In this document: piece by piece, positions 7,280-14,750 of the stretch
Layout: every line of letters begins with the position of its first letter
Position numbering within the stretch: position 1 is the stretch's first letter
NCBI GenBank assembly: GCA_017983975.1
Contig: JAGOAL010000021.1
Location: 1 to 33,296 of the forward strand
Length of the DNA: 33,296 bases
Direction: 5' to 3'
Source: Flavobacterium sp.
Lineage (GTDB): Bacteria; Bacteroidota; Bacteroidia; Flavobacteriales; Flavobacteriaceae
Program-made: the position numbers and the translations under genes
The notes under the pieces: model-generated
What the model saw: the letters and a program-made list of their open reading frames with translations, nothing else
Told to the model about the DNA's origin: nothing
The model's database searches: none

Positions 7280-7330
7280 ACTATAGAATTTATTTTACGA
7301 AAAATAGAAATTTAGAATCTAATTAATCCT

Positions 7331-7338
7331 TATTTTTG
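7331..7338 (+). promoter_or_regulatory. -7 promoter element of the 62-aa membrane protein gene
   Basis: TATTTTTG, a full TAnnTTTG match, lies 15 nt before the ATG at 7354. Confidence 0.5.
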
Positions 7339-7353
7339 TGAAAAATTTTCAAT

Positions 7354-7542
7354 ATGTTTTCAACAGGTCAAATTTATTTTGCGGTTTTTTTTATTGTCGC
7401 ATTTGTCATCACAATGATAGCGGTGTATAGAAAAGACTTAAAGGTCTTAAAACCATTTTACAAAGGCACCTATTGGATTTTCATTGGTTTTTTAATTTTC
7501 ATAGGACTGCTCTTTTTAATCAAAGTCTTAATGAAAGAATAA
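7354..7542 (+). CDS. Small two-helix membrane protein
   Basis: 62 aa. Two hydrophobic segments, about residues 6-24 and 40-58, are separated by a basic loop (YRKDLKVLKPFYKG). No enzymatic motif is visible. It lies 34 nt upstream of, and on the same strand as, the SRPBCC/GyrI-domain gene, and has its own -7 element. I recall similar small proteins in flavobacteria with no known role. Coding is supported by the promoter, the clean membrane topology and the compact gene spacing. Confidence 0.75.
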   Translation: MFSTGQIYFAVFFIVAFVITMIAVYRKDLKVLKPFYKGTYWIFIGFLIFIGLLFLIKVLMKE

Positions 7543-7549
7543 TTTTACT

Positions 7550-7557
7550 TACATTTG
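7550..7557 (+). promoter_or_regulatory. -7 promoter element of the SRPBCC/GyrI gene
   Basis: TACATTTG matches TAnnTTTG and ends 19 nt before the ATG at 7577. The gene may therefore be transcribed separately as well as with the upstream small gene. Confidence 0.4.
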
Positions 7558-7576
7558 AAAAACAAATCCCTAAAAA

Positions 7577-8593
7577 ATGAGAATTCTTAAATATTTATTT
7601 CTATTATTTCTATTATTATCCACCGCTTTTGTAGTTTTTGTGGCTACTCAACCTGGTGACTATAAAATAATGCGTAAAAAGGAAATTAATATTTCAAAAG
7701 ATGTTTTATATCATTTTATTTCAGATACCACTTCATTAAATGATTGGAGTCCTTGGGAAAAAGATGAGATTTCATTGGTGAATAAAAATTTATCTTCTAC
7801 TGATTCTATTGCTCATACAATTATTTTAAATGAGGAAAAAACCAGTTCTTTATTTCATTTTCAGAAAACAAAAAAAGGAACCATCGTTACCTGGGAAGTT
7901 AATGGAAAACTAGATTTAAAATTAAAAATTTTAAGTGTACTAAAGGGCGGTGCTACTAATATGGTAGGTAGTGAACTTGAAAAAGGATTAGACAATATTG
8001 ACCATTATTTAGTTAACGAAATTGCAAACTATACCATAAAAATTAATGGATTAGTTACCAAACATACCACAAATTATATTCAGCAAGAGGCAACTTGTGC
8101 TGTAGCCGATTTTCAAAAAACATCAAAAGCAATGTTGCAAAACATGGTTTCTTTTGTAACCAAAAACGACATTAAAATTACAGGATTACCTTTTGTTATT
8201 TATAAAACGAAAAAAACAAGCGATAACAAAACCGTTTTTGCGATGTGTGTTCCGGTGGAAGAAGAAATTTTAACTACAGAAGGAAGTGAAATTTCAGGCG
8301 GACATTTTGATTCCTTTTTAGCTGTAAAAGCAACTCTTAATGGCGATTATTCACATAATGAAAAAGCGTGGAAAGAAGCCCGAAAATATATGAATAAAAG
8401 TAAATTATCAGAAAATTTAATAGGAAAACCAATTGAAATTTACAAAGTGAGTTTGCCGAAAGAAAGAAAACCTTCAAAATGGGTTACCGAAATTTATATT
8501 CCTGTACAACAAAAAATTAGTGCTCCAAAACCTGAAAGTACTGAAGTTGCTCCATCATCTGAAAGCAATTTGAATACAAATCCTGTTCAATAA
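7577..8593 (+). CDS. Membrane-anchored SRPBCC and GyrI-like domain protein
   Basis: 338 aa. One N-terminal transmembrane segment (about 5-23), then a START/SRPBCC-type lipid or ligand-binding domain (about 30-150, MRKKEINISKDVLYHFISDTTSLNDWSPW). A GyrI-like/effector-binding domain follows (about 195-305, ITGLPFVIYKTKK, MCVPVEEEI, GGHFDSFLAVKATLNGDYSHNEKAW). The tail is low-complexity, rich in Pro, Ser and Glu. Such proteins are often called transcription activator effector-binding proteins, but there is no DNA-binding domain here. The anchor and tail suggest the domains face the periplasm; the ligand is unknown. It converges on tcdA with 1 nt between stops and no terminator visible. Confidence 0.82.
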   Translation: MRILKYLFLLFLLLSTAFVVFVATQPGDYKIMRKKEINISKDVLYHFISDTTSLNDWSPWEKDEISLVNKNLSSTDSIAHTIILNEEKTSSLFHFQKTKKGTIVTWEVNGKLDLKLKILSVLKGGATNMVGSELEKGLDNIDHYLVNEIANYTIKINGLVTKHTTNYIQQEATCAVADFQKTSKAMLQNMVSFVTKNDIKITGLPFVIYKTKKTSDNKTVFAMCVPVEEEILTTEGSEISGGHFDSFLAVKATLNGDYSHNEKAWKEARKYMNKSKLSENLIGKPIEIYKVSLPKERKPSKWVTEIYIPVQQKISAPKPESTEVAPSSESNLNTNPVQ

Positions 8594-8594
8594 T

Positions 8595-9320
8595 TTATCT
8601 TTTATCTTTTCCGATAAGATGTTTTACAACGGTTTCTGCTGCGTGTAAACCAAATAATGCTGGCATCCAACTATTAGTGCCATAAAATGACTTCTTGAAA
8701 TTGGTTCCATCAGTTGTTTTAATACTCGAATAATCTGGTCGCTCGTAAGAATAAACAACTTTTACCCCTTTAGAAATTCCTTCCAATTTTAAACGTTTAC
8801 GAACATTTTTTGCAAGCGGACAATATTCGGTTTTACTAATATCGCGTACTTGAACTTTTTCGGCTTCAAACTTTCCTCCTGCTCCCATGTTACTGATGAC
8901 TTTAACCTTCTTGCGTTTACAAGCTACAATCAAATTAATTTTTGGGGTAACACTATCAATACAATCTAAAACATAATCAAACTCGGGCGAAATTAATTCA
9001 AAAGCACGTTCTGGTGATAAAAACTCTTCAATTCGAGTCAATTTCAACTCGGGATTTATATCCATTAATCGATCGCCAACAATTTTTACTTTTGGTTCAC
9101 CTACTGTACTGTGCAATGCTGGTAATTGCCTATTGATATTAGTAATATCTACCACATCACCATCTACAATTGTCATTTTACCAACACCAGCTCGCGCTAA
9201 AAATTCGGCAGCAAAACTTCCTACACCACCTAATCCAACAACTAAGACATTAGCATTATCTAATTTTTGAATTCCTTCCTCTTTAAATAATAAAGCTGCT
9301 CTTTCTTTCCACTTTGCCAT
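8595..9320 (-). CDS. tcdA: tRNA threonylcarbamoyladenosine dehydratase TcdA
   Basis: E1/ThiF-like enzyme (older names CsdL, YgdL) that uses ATP to cyclise t6A37 of ANN-decoding tRNAs to ct6A. 241 aa. The Rossmann motif VVGLGGVGS is at residues 27-35, the ATP-contacting D53 and NINRQ at 61-65 follow, and the later YSYERPD is characteristic of TcdA rather than of MoeB or ThiF. It lacks the zinc CxxC pairs seen in MoeB. It lies 23 nt downstream of the TatD-like gene on the same strand and is probably cotranscribed with it. The start MAKWKERAALLFKEEGI is typical. Confidence 0.93.
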   Translation of the reverse strand: MAKWKERAALLFKEEGIQKLDNANVLVVGLGGVGSFAAEFLARAGVGKMTIVDGDVVDITNINRQLPALHSTVGEPKVKIVGDRLMDINPELKLTRIEEFLSPERAFELISPEFDYVLDCIDSVTPKINLIVACKRKKVKVISNMGAGGKFEAEKVQVRDISKTEYCPLAKNVRKRLKLEGISKGVKVVYSYERPDYSSIKTTDGTNFKKSFYGTNSWMPALFGLHAAETVVKHLIGKDKR

Positions 9321-9343
9321 ATTAAATGTTTGTTGTTTTTGGT

Positions 9344-10000
9344 TTATTGTTTATTGTTGAAAATTTTTGAAAAATTAGCAAAAACCATTGTTTTCATTTC
9401 TTGTACCGAAATTCCTTTTAAGGATGCTGCTTTTTCATACACTTCATAAATAGTTTCTTCAATGGTATCAGTCTCTAATAAAATTTGATTTTCGGGTGCA
9501 AAGTTAACTACTTTTTCCAAATCTGGATTACGCAATAAGTATTTTCCAAAAGAAAGATAAAACCCATTTTTCAATAGTGACTGAGCTACTTGTTCATTTT
9601 TTGAAAATCCGTGAATAATCATAGGATTTTCTATTTTCATTTCTTTTTTGATAGCAATTACTTCATCAAATGCAGCTACACAATGTAAAATTATTGGTTT
9701 GCTTGTTTGCTGTACGAGTTCTAATTGCTTCTTAAAAACTGTAATTTGAATTGAAAGAGGAATTTCTATACGTTTATCTAAACCGCACTCACCCAATGCC
9801 AAACATTCGGACAACTGCAATTTTTCTTTGATGATTTCCAAATCGTTTTCCAATCTATTTACATCAATATACCAGGGATGAATTCCAATAGAATAGTTCG
9901 GAATAGACGCATCAAATTCCCACGGATATTGATTTACTATTTCAATAACCTCGCTGTCATTTGAAAATTTATGGGTATGTAAATTGATGAATTTAGTCAC
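9344..10000 (-). CDS. TatD-family metal-dependent hydrolase (short form)
   Basis: 218 aa, shorter than E. coli TatD (about 260). Metal-site motifs of the TatD family are recognisable: HTH at residues 8-10 (NLHTHKF), SIGIHPWY, ALGECGLDK, then IILHCVAAF, MIIHGFSKN and ILLETDT. TatD proteins are deoxyribonucleases or exonucleases and some act on D-tyrosyl-tRNA-like substrates; this short Bacteroidetes group is not characterised as far as I know. It is the first gene of a likely operon with tcdA, with a -7 element at 10015-10022, and is divergent from the MFS gene. Confidence 0.88.
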   Translation of the reverse strand: MTKFINLHTHKFSNDSEVIEIVNQYPWEFDASIPNYSIGIHPWYIDVNRLENDLEIIKEKLQLSECLALGECGLDKRIEIPLSIQITVFKKQLELVQQTSKPIILHCVAAFDEVIAIKKEMKIENPMIIHGFSKNEQVAQSLLKNGFYLSFGKYLLRNPDLEKVVNFAPENQILLETDTIEETIYEVYEKAASLKGISVQEMKTMVFANFSKIFNNKQ

Positions 10001-10014
10001 GGTAAATATTTTTA

Positions 10015-10022
10015 CAAAAATA
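10015..10022 (-). promoter_or_regulatory. -7 promoter element of the tatD-like/tcdA operon
   Basis: Minus-strand TATTTTTG matches TAnnTTTG, 14 nt upstream of the ATG at 10000. Confidence 0.5.
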
Positions 10023-10059
10023 TATAAATTAGTTCACAATGTAATCGGTAAAGCTTTCG

Positions 10060-10067
10060 TAAATTTG
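10060..10067 (+). promoter_or_regulatory. -7 promoter element of the MFS transporter gene
   Basis: TAAATTTG matches TAnnTTTG and ends 17 nt before the ATG at 10085. It is back to back with the tatD-like promoter. Confidence 0.5.
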
Positions 10068-10084
10068 CCCCTCAATACCAAATT

Positions 10085-11332
10085 ATGTTACAACGCGCAC
10101 TTCAAAAATATTTCAATAATTTTAGAGGATTTTCAAGAGAAATTTGGATTCTTGCACTTATTACTTTTATCAATCGTGCGGGAACCATGGTACTTCCTTT
10201 TCTGTCAAAATATTTAAAAGAAGATTTGCATTTTTCGTATAGTCAAGTGGGCTGGATTATGGTAAGTTTTGGTTTAGGATCGATGCTTGGTTCTTGGCTT
10301 GGGGGAAAATTATCAGATAAGATTGGCTTCTACAAAATAATGATTTTCAGTTTATTAACTAGTGGAATTGGTTTTTTTATCTTGCAAAAAATCACCAGTT
10401 ATCATGGCTTATTAATCGCCATTTTCTTCATTATGGTTATTGCTGATATGTTTAGACCCGCTATGTTTGTTTCACTTGGAGCCTATGCAAAACCCGAAAA
10501 TAGAACGAGAGCTTTAACTCTTGTGCGTTTGGCGATTAATTTAGGATTTGCGGCAGGACCAGCTCTAGGGGGTTTATTAATTATGAGCGTAGGTTATAAA
10601 GGATTGTTTTGGGTAGATGGCGCAACATGTATTTTAGCCATTCTTATTTTTTGGATAAAAGTAAAAGAGAAGAAAAAGTCGGCTTATACTGATAAAGAAC
10701 ATCCTGGCGAAGTGCTAACTCATTCTGTATTTAAAGATGGTCCGTTTTGGATATTTTTATTGATTTGTTTGATTTCCGGGATTATGTTTTTCCAATTGTT
10801 CACTACCATTCCATTATACCATAAAGAACAATTTAACTTATCTGAACTCCAAACTGGTCTCTTACTCACCTTTAACGGAGTTCTCGTTTTCTTTGTAGAA
10901 ATGCCGTTAGTAAGTTATATAGAACGAAATAAAATTAATAAACTTCGCGCCATTAACATAGGCGGATTGTTAATGACCATTAGTATGTTTCTGTTGCTAA
11001 TTAATAATTGGGTTGGCATTTTAATCATTATGATGCTATTTATGACCTTTGCTGAAATGTTTGCCTTTCCTTTTTCAAATTCCTTTGCCATGAGTAGAGC
11101 ACCAAAAGGTCATGAAGGACGTTATATGGCCATTTTTACCATGACCTATAGTATGGCGCATATTTTAAGTGCCAAATCGGGTATGACTATTATTGACCAT
11201 TTTGGTTACCAAGCCAACTGGTTGTTCATGGGAACACTTGGTTTTATTAGTGTATTATTAGGATTATGGGTGATCAAATTGGTCAACAAAAAACCAATTG
11301 AAACAATAAAAACTAAAAATTTAGTTAAATAA
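10085..11332 (+). CDS. MFS transporter, multidrug-efflux-like
   Basis: 415 aa with about 12 hydrophobic segments. The MFS motif A, GGKLSDKIGFYKIM, falls in the loop after the second helix, and AINLGFAAGPALGGLL resembles the drug:proton antiporter motif C region. The start MLQRALQKYFNNFRGFSREIWILAL places a short cytoplasmic segment before helix 1. The substrate cannot be told. The end of the gene contains the first of three palindromes that precede the BlaI-type gene (11311-11326), so a regulator bound there would sit on the 3' end of this gene. No terminator is seen between this stop and the next promoter. Confidence 0.9.
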   Translation: MLQRALQKYFNNFRGFSREIWILALITFINRAGTMVLPFLSKYLKEDLHFSYSQVGWIMVSFGLGSMLGSWLGGKLSDKIGFYKIMIFSLLTSGIGFFILQKITSYHGLLIAIFFIMVIADMFRPAMFVSLGAYAKPENRTRALTLVRLAINLGFAAGPALGGLLIMSVGYKGLFWVDGATCILAILIFWIKVKEKKKSAYTDKEHPGEVLTHSVFKDGPFWIFLLICLISGIMFFQLFTTIPLYHKEQFNLSELQTGLLLTFNGVLVFFVEMPLVSYIERNKINKLRAINIGGLLMTISMFLLLINNWVGILIIMMLFMTFAEMFAFPFSNSFAMSRAPKGHEGRYMAIFTMTYSMAHILSAKSGMTIIDHFGYQANWLFMGTLGFISVLLGLWVIKLVNKKPIETIKTKNLVK

Positions 11333-11374
11333 CTATAAAAATAGTTGTATAACTAAAAATATAGTTTAACTTTG
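11311..11374 (+). promoter_or_regulatory. Promoter and triple operator of the BlaI/M56 operon
   Basis: Three 16-bp palindromes share the form AACTA-N6-TAGTT at 11311-11326, 11331-11346 and 11351-11366, each starting exactly 20 bp after the last. The promoter is TTG at 11345-11347, 19 nt, then TAACTTTG at 11367-11374 (Bacteroidetes -33/-7 type). The second palindrome overlaps the -33 element and the third fills the space up to the -7, as expected for repressor sites. The likely ligand is the BlaI-type repressor encoded next. Confidence 0.8.
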
Positions 11375-11394
11375 ATTTATCAAAACGATAAGTC

Positions 11395-11754
11395 ATGCAA
11401 AAACTAACCAACAAAGAAGAAGAAATCATGCACATTTTATGGAAGCTTAATAAAGCTTTTGTAAAAGACATCATGGAGGAAATCTTAGAAGATAAGCCCC
11501 ATTATAATACGTTATCGACCATAGTACGCAATTTGGAAGAAAAAGGGTACGTTGGATACAATGCCTATGGCAAAACACATCAGTACTTCCCTATTGTTAA
11601 GATTGAAGACTACAGAAAAACGTTTATGAATACCGCTATTGAAAACTATTTTGATAGTTCATATAAAAATTTAGTTTCCTATTTTGCTGAAGAAGACAAA
11701 ATTACGGCCGATGAACTTCGTGAAATTTTAGCTTTAATCGAAAAAAAGAACTAG
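11395..11754 (+). CDS. BlaI/MecI/CopY-family repressor
   Basis: 119 aa. Winged-helix DNA-binding domain (about 1-75: LTNKEEEIMHILWKLNKAFVKDIMEEI, HYNTLSTIVRNLEEKGYVG) followed by a short dimerisation part ending in ITADELREILALIEKKN. Family members are dimers that bind palindromic operators and are removed by a BlaR1/MecR1-type peptidase. The next gene, 1 nt after the stop, encodes such an M56 peptidase. Three matching palindromes upstream suggest autoregulation. In Bacteroidetes these pairs are common and usually not linked to a beta-lactamase; none is nearby. Other targets unknown. Confidence 0.93.
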   Translation: MQKLTNKEEEIMHILWKLNKAFVKDIMEEILEDKPHYNTLSTIVRNLEEKGYVGYNAYGKTHQYFPIVKIEDYRKTFMNTAIENYFDSSYKNLVSYFAEEDKITADELREILALIEKKN

Positions 11755-11755
11755 T

Positions 11756-13618
11756 ATGGAAAATCTACTATTATATTTTGCAAAAGTAAACGGACTCATC
11801 ATTTTATTTTACTTGATGTATGTTCTATTCTTACGAAAAGAAACATTTTTTGTTTCAAATAGATGGTATTTTATAATTGGACTACTATTATCATTGGTTT
11901 TACCTTTAATCACTTTTACTAAAACCATTTGGGTTGAACCAGCTCCTGTAGCTGAGTTTTATCCAGAAATAATTCCAATCAATAGTACAATCACAGAAAA
12001 TCCAATTCAAGAAAGTCCAATAGATTGGTCTTTAATTGTACTATCGGCTTACGTTTTAATTTCGTTAGTAATTATATTGAAAATAGGAGTTGAATTAGCT
12101 GCCTTTTTCAAAAGGATTCAAAAACAAAATAAGCAAAAAGAAAGCAATTATACATTGGTATATTCGAATACAATTGAAAATCCTTTTTCGTTTTTTAGTT
12201 ATATTGTTATTAATAAAAACATGTTTACGGAAGAAGAATTACTACATATATTAACCCATGAAAGTATTCATGTTAAACAAAAACATTCTATTGATGTGTT
12301 GTTAGGAAAACTATTTTGTGCGCTGTTTTGGGTTAACCCAATTATTTGGATGTATCGAAAAGCGATGTTGCAAAATCTAGAATTCATTGCTGATAATGAA
12401 ACCTTTAAACAAATCGAAAACAAATACGAATATCAAAAAACTTTATTAAAAGTTGTGACTCATCAACACGACTTAAGTATTACTAATCAATTTTATCAAT
12501 CATTAATCAAAAAACGAATCGTTATGTTACACACAAATCAATCACACCAAAAAAACGCTTGGAAGTACGCTACAATCCTTCCGCTATTAGTAGGCTTCAT
12601 GTTATTGTTTCAAATTGAAACCGTGGCGCAGGTCAAGGAAAATCAACAAGAATCTCAAGTGGCAAAAGTTGAAGCCATTGGCTTTAGTTGGGATAAAAAC
12701 GTTACTGATGCAGAAATGAAATCAGATGCCGAACTACTAAAAAGCCAAGGAATTTATTACAAATTTTCAAAAGTAAAACGCAACAAAAACGGAGAAATTA
12801 TTGCCATAAAAATCGAATTTAATGATGGTAAAGGTAACAAAGGCGTAAAAGAAATTAAAGGTGATGAACCAATTGAACCTATTTATTTTAGTGCAGAAGA
12901 AGGAAGAATTGGATTTACAAACGAACCTGATTATTCTGATTATGTTAAAGATGAAAAACTATCAAAACAATTTGGAACTGAAATAAAAGTTAAAATGGTT
13001 AATATTGCTGATGATATTGAAAAATTTGACAAAGCAAAAGAAGCTCTATGGATTTTTGATGGAAAAGAAATAGATCCATCTGATTTCAAAAATGCTAAAA
13101 TTAAAACAAAAGAAGGAATCACTTTTTATTCAAAAGAAGAAGGATTAGAAAAATTTGGAGAAAAAGGAAAAAATGGTGTAATAATTATTAATGGAGCTTC
13201 TGTTATTTATGATGATAACAAAAATCCAAAAGTTGTTTCAAAATATTATGTAAATGGAAAAAAAATAAATGAGAATGAGTCTAAAATTATTATGAATGAC
13301 AAAGCCGATATGCTAGTCGTAAATAAAAAACCAGAAAATATTGAAATAATTAATAATAGAAATAATGTTATAACTATCATAACACAAGATGGAGATCATA
13401 ATATTATTTTTAGTGAAAAATATTTAAAAATACCTGATTCTCCTTCTACAAGAATAGATGAAAATGGGCCTGAAATTTATATTAATGGTAAAAAAGTAGA
13501 TTCAAAATCATTTTTAGAAATGGATCACTCAAAAATATACTTCATAGAAGCAACTGAAAAAGAGACAAACGAAAACAATATTATTGTTGTGAAAAAGATA
13601 GAGGTCAAAACCAAATAA
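11756..13618 (+). CDS. M56-family (BlaR1-like) membrane peptidase with plug-like C-terminus
   Basis: 620 aa. Transmembrane segments at about 5-25, 35-55, 92-112 and 271-287. The zinc peptidase motif HESIH is at 168-172, with E209 (NLEFIADNE) as the likely third ligand. In BlaR1 this domain acts on the BlaI repressor after signal sensing. The region beyond the fourth helix (about 300-620) is presumably periplasmic and has no penicillin-binding domain. Instead it has the repeats typical of flavobacterial M56 proteins (KFSKVKRNKNGEIIAIKIEF) and a stretch resembling a TonB-receptor plug: IFDGKEI at 433-439 and GEKGKNGVIII at 468-478. The signal sensed is unknown. Gap to the repressor gene is 1 nt. 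Confidence 0.9.
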   Translation: MENLLLYFAKVNGLIILFYLMYVLFLRKETFFVSNRWYFIIGLLLSLVLPLITFTKTIWVEPAPVAEFYPEIIPINSTITENPIQESPIDWSLIVLSAYVLISLVIILKIGVELAAFFKRIQKQNKQKESNYTLVYSNTIENPFSFFSYIVINKNMFTEEELLHILTHESIHVKQKHSIDVLLGKLFCALFWVNPIIWMYRKAMLQNLEFIADNETFKQIENKYEYQKTLLKVVTHQHDLSITNQFYQSLIKKRIVMLHTNQSHQKNAWKYATILPLLVGFMLLFQIETVAQVKENQQESQVAKVEAIGFSWDKNVTDAEMKSDAELLKSQGIYYKFSKVKRNKNGEIIAIKIEFNDGKGNKGVKEIKGDEPIEPIYFSAEEGRIGFTNEPDYSDYVKDEKLSKQFGTEIKVKMVNIADDIEKFDKAKEALWIFDGKEIDPSDFKNAKIKTKEGITFYSKEEGLEKFGEKGKNGVIIINGASVIYDDNKNPKVVSKYYVNGKKINENESKIIMNDKADMLVVNKKPENIEIINNRNNVITIITQDGDHNIIFSEKYLKIPDSPSTRIDENGPEIYINGKKVDSKSFLEMDHSKIYFIEATEKETNENNIIVVKKIEVKTK

Positions 13619-13622
13619 CAAG

Positions 13623-13647
13623 AAAATCCCGATTTACTCGGGATTTT
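13623..13647 (+). terminator. Terminator of the BlaI/M56 operon
   Basis: 10-bp stem, AAAATCCCGA (13623-13632) with TCGGGATTTT (13638-13647), loop TTTAC, followed by T residues. It starts 4 nt after the stop. Confidence 0.88.
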
Positions 13648-13656
13648 TTATTTTCT

Positions 13657-13664
13657 TATCTTTG
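13657..13664 (+). promoter_or_regulatory. -7 promoter element of the 47-aa gene
   Basis: TATCTTTG matches TAnnTTTG and ends 14 nt before the ATG at 13679. Confidence 0.5.
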
Positions 13665-13678
13665 TCAAAAATTAAACC

Positions 13679-13822
13679 ATGTATAAACTACTTGCCAAAT
13701 TAAACAAAATCATTTTACCTAGTTTTACCAAACAAGGATTAGATCCTATCAAAGCTAAAAAATGGCAAATGGCATTGATAGGTTATCGCTATTACATAAC
13801 GTGTAGAGCTTTAGATAGTTAA
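13679..13822 (+). CDS. 47-aa conserved basic protein, often mislabelled SsrA-binding protein
   Basis: The ATG at 13679 opens a 47-codon frame ending at TAA 13820-13822. It begins MYKLLAKLNKIILPSFTKQG and ends WQMALIGYRYYITCRALDS. It is basic and aromatic. Similar short proteins (LAKLNK-LPSF-KQGLD, then AIIGWRYYVTKRALD) recur in Flavobacterium genomes and, as I recall, have been annotated as SsrA-binding protein although they lack the SmpB fold. The real function is unknown. Support for coding: a -7 element 14 nt upstream, a terminator isolating it from the M56 gene, and recognisable sequence. Confidence 0.75.
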   Translation: MYKLLAKLNKIILPSFTKQGLDPIKAKKWQMALIGYRYYITCRALDS

Positions 13823-13852
13823 ATTAAAAAGGAATTATTTTTTAAATTTCAA

Positions 13853-13883
13853 TTTGGATATCTACTAAATTTACCTATATTTG
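13853..13883 (+). promoter_or_regulatory. Promoter of tRNA-Arg
   Basis: TTTG at 13853-13856, a 19-nt spacer, then TATATTTG at 13876-13883: a full Bacteroidetes -33/-7 promoter. It ends 13 nt before the tRNA. Confidence 0.75.
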
Positions 13884-13896
13884 CACTCACAAAATC

Positions 13897-13970
13897 GGCC
13901 TCGTGGCGCAACTGAATAGCGCATCTGATTACGGCTCAGAAGGTTACTGGTTTGAATCCAGTCGAGGTCA
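13897..13970 (+). tRNA. tRNA-Arg (anticodon ACG)
   Basis: 74 nt. The acceptor stem GGCCTCG (13897-13903) pairs with CGAGGTC (13963-13969), with one G-U pair; the discriminator is A13970. The D-stem is GCGC/GCGC. The anticodon stem TCTGA/TCAGA encloses loop TTACGGC, with ACG at 13931-13933. The T-stem ACTGG/CCAGT encloses TTTGAAT. No CCA is encoded, as is usual in this phylum. A34 is expected to be deaminated to inosine to read CGN codons. Confidence 0.96.
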
Positions 13971-13971
13971 C

Positions 13972-13998
13972 AAAAAGCTCTGCATTGCAGGGCTTTTT
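13972..13998 (+). terminator. Terminator of tRNA-Arg
   Basis: Stem from AAAAAGCTCTGC (13972-13983) with the segment ending at 13998, one G-U pair and a 3-nt ATT loop, followed by a T-run. Confidence 0.85.
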
Positions 13999-14040
13999 TA
14001 TTTTAAACAATCTTCCTTTGGTTTATAAATATCCAATTGG

Positions 14041-14742
14041 TTAATGACAATTTGCTTCAGATTGTACAAATAAACTCAAATTACTTGGTGATAAATAAGG
14101 AATATCTAATCCTAAACCTCTTATGATAAACAACATTCCAATTATAATTGCAACAATTGGAATCATGTTTTGGATGGTTTTTCTAAAAGACAATGAAAAA
14201 ATATTTGACAGGTAAACTATTGCCGTTAATAATGGAATTGTACCTATTCCGAACAGAATCATGTAAAGGATTCCTAAAGATACACTCTGCATTGCAATAG
14301 CCCCAAAAATAGCTACATACACCATTCCGCAAGGAAGAAAGCCGTTTAATAATCCAATAGTAAATAACGATCTATAACTTTTATTTTTAAAATGTTGTCC
14401 AAGACTTGATTTTATTTTAGTTATATTTTTATAAACAGGTTTTGAAAAGTTGTATTTGGCAAAAAATTTTTCGGGCACTACTGCAACTACAATCATTAAA
14501 ATTCCTAAAATAATAGATAGTTGTTGTTGTAAACCCGCTAAATAAAAACTCTTACCTAGTAGTCCAAAAATTAAACCTAATAATCCATAGGCCGTTAATT
14601 TTCCTAAATGATACAAACTAATTTGAACTACTCTTTTTGCTTCATTTGTTCGGTCCACAGGCAACATCATTGCAATAGGTCCGCACATTCCTACGCAATG
14701 AAAGCTACTAATTAAACCAAATATAAAAGCAGTGTAAAGCAT
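14041..14742 (-). CDS. Membrane protein of the TauE/SafE-DsbD-like group, linked to cbb3 oxidase
   Basis: 233 aa, about six membrane segments. Two related half-site motifs carry cysteines: HCVGMCGP at residues 15-22 and GFLPCGMVY around 134-142. This pattern belongs to the family annotated as sulfite exporter TauE/SafE or UreH-like/DsbD transmembrane domain, which frequently follows ccoGH in proteobacteria and Bacteroidetes. A role in copper or redox handling during oxidase assembly is likely from context, not proven. It starts 8 nt after the ccoH stop and is the last gene of the unit. The MLYTAFIFGLISSFHC start is typical. Confidence 0.85.
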   Translation of the reverse strand: MLYTAFIFGLISSFHCVGMCGPIAMMLPVDRTNEAKRVVQISLYHLGKLTAYGLLGLIFGLLGKSFYLAGLQQQLSIILGILMIVVAVVPEKFFAKYNFSKPVYKNITKIKSSLGQHFKNKSYRSLFTIGLLNGFLPCGMVYVAIFGAIAMQSVSLGILYMILFGIGTIPLLTAIVYLSNIFSLSFRKTIQNMIPIVAIIIGMLFIIRGLGLDIPYLSPSNLSLFVQSEANCH

Positions 14743-14750
14743 CTTGAATC

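Noticed and set aside
11311-11366. CRISPR-like short regular repeats
   Set aside because: Units are 16-bp palindromes at 20-bp steps in a promoter; spacing and length fit operators, not CRISPR.
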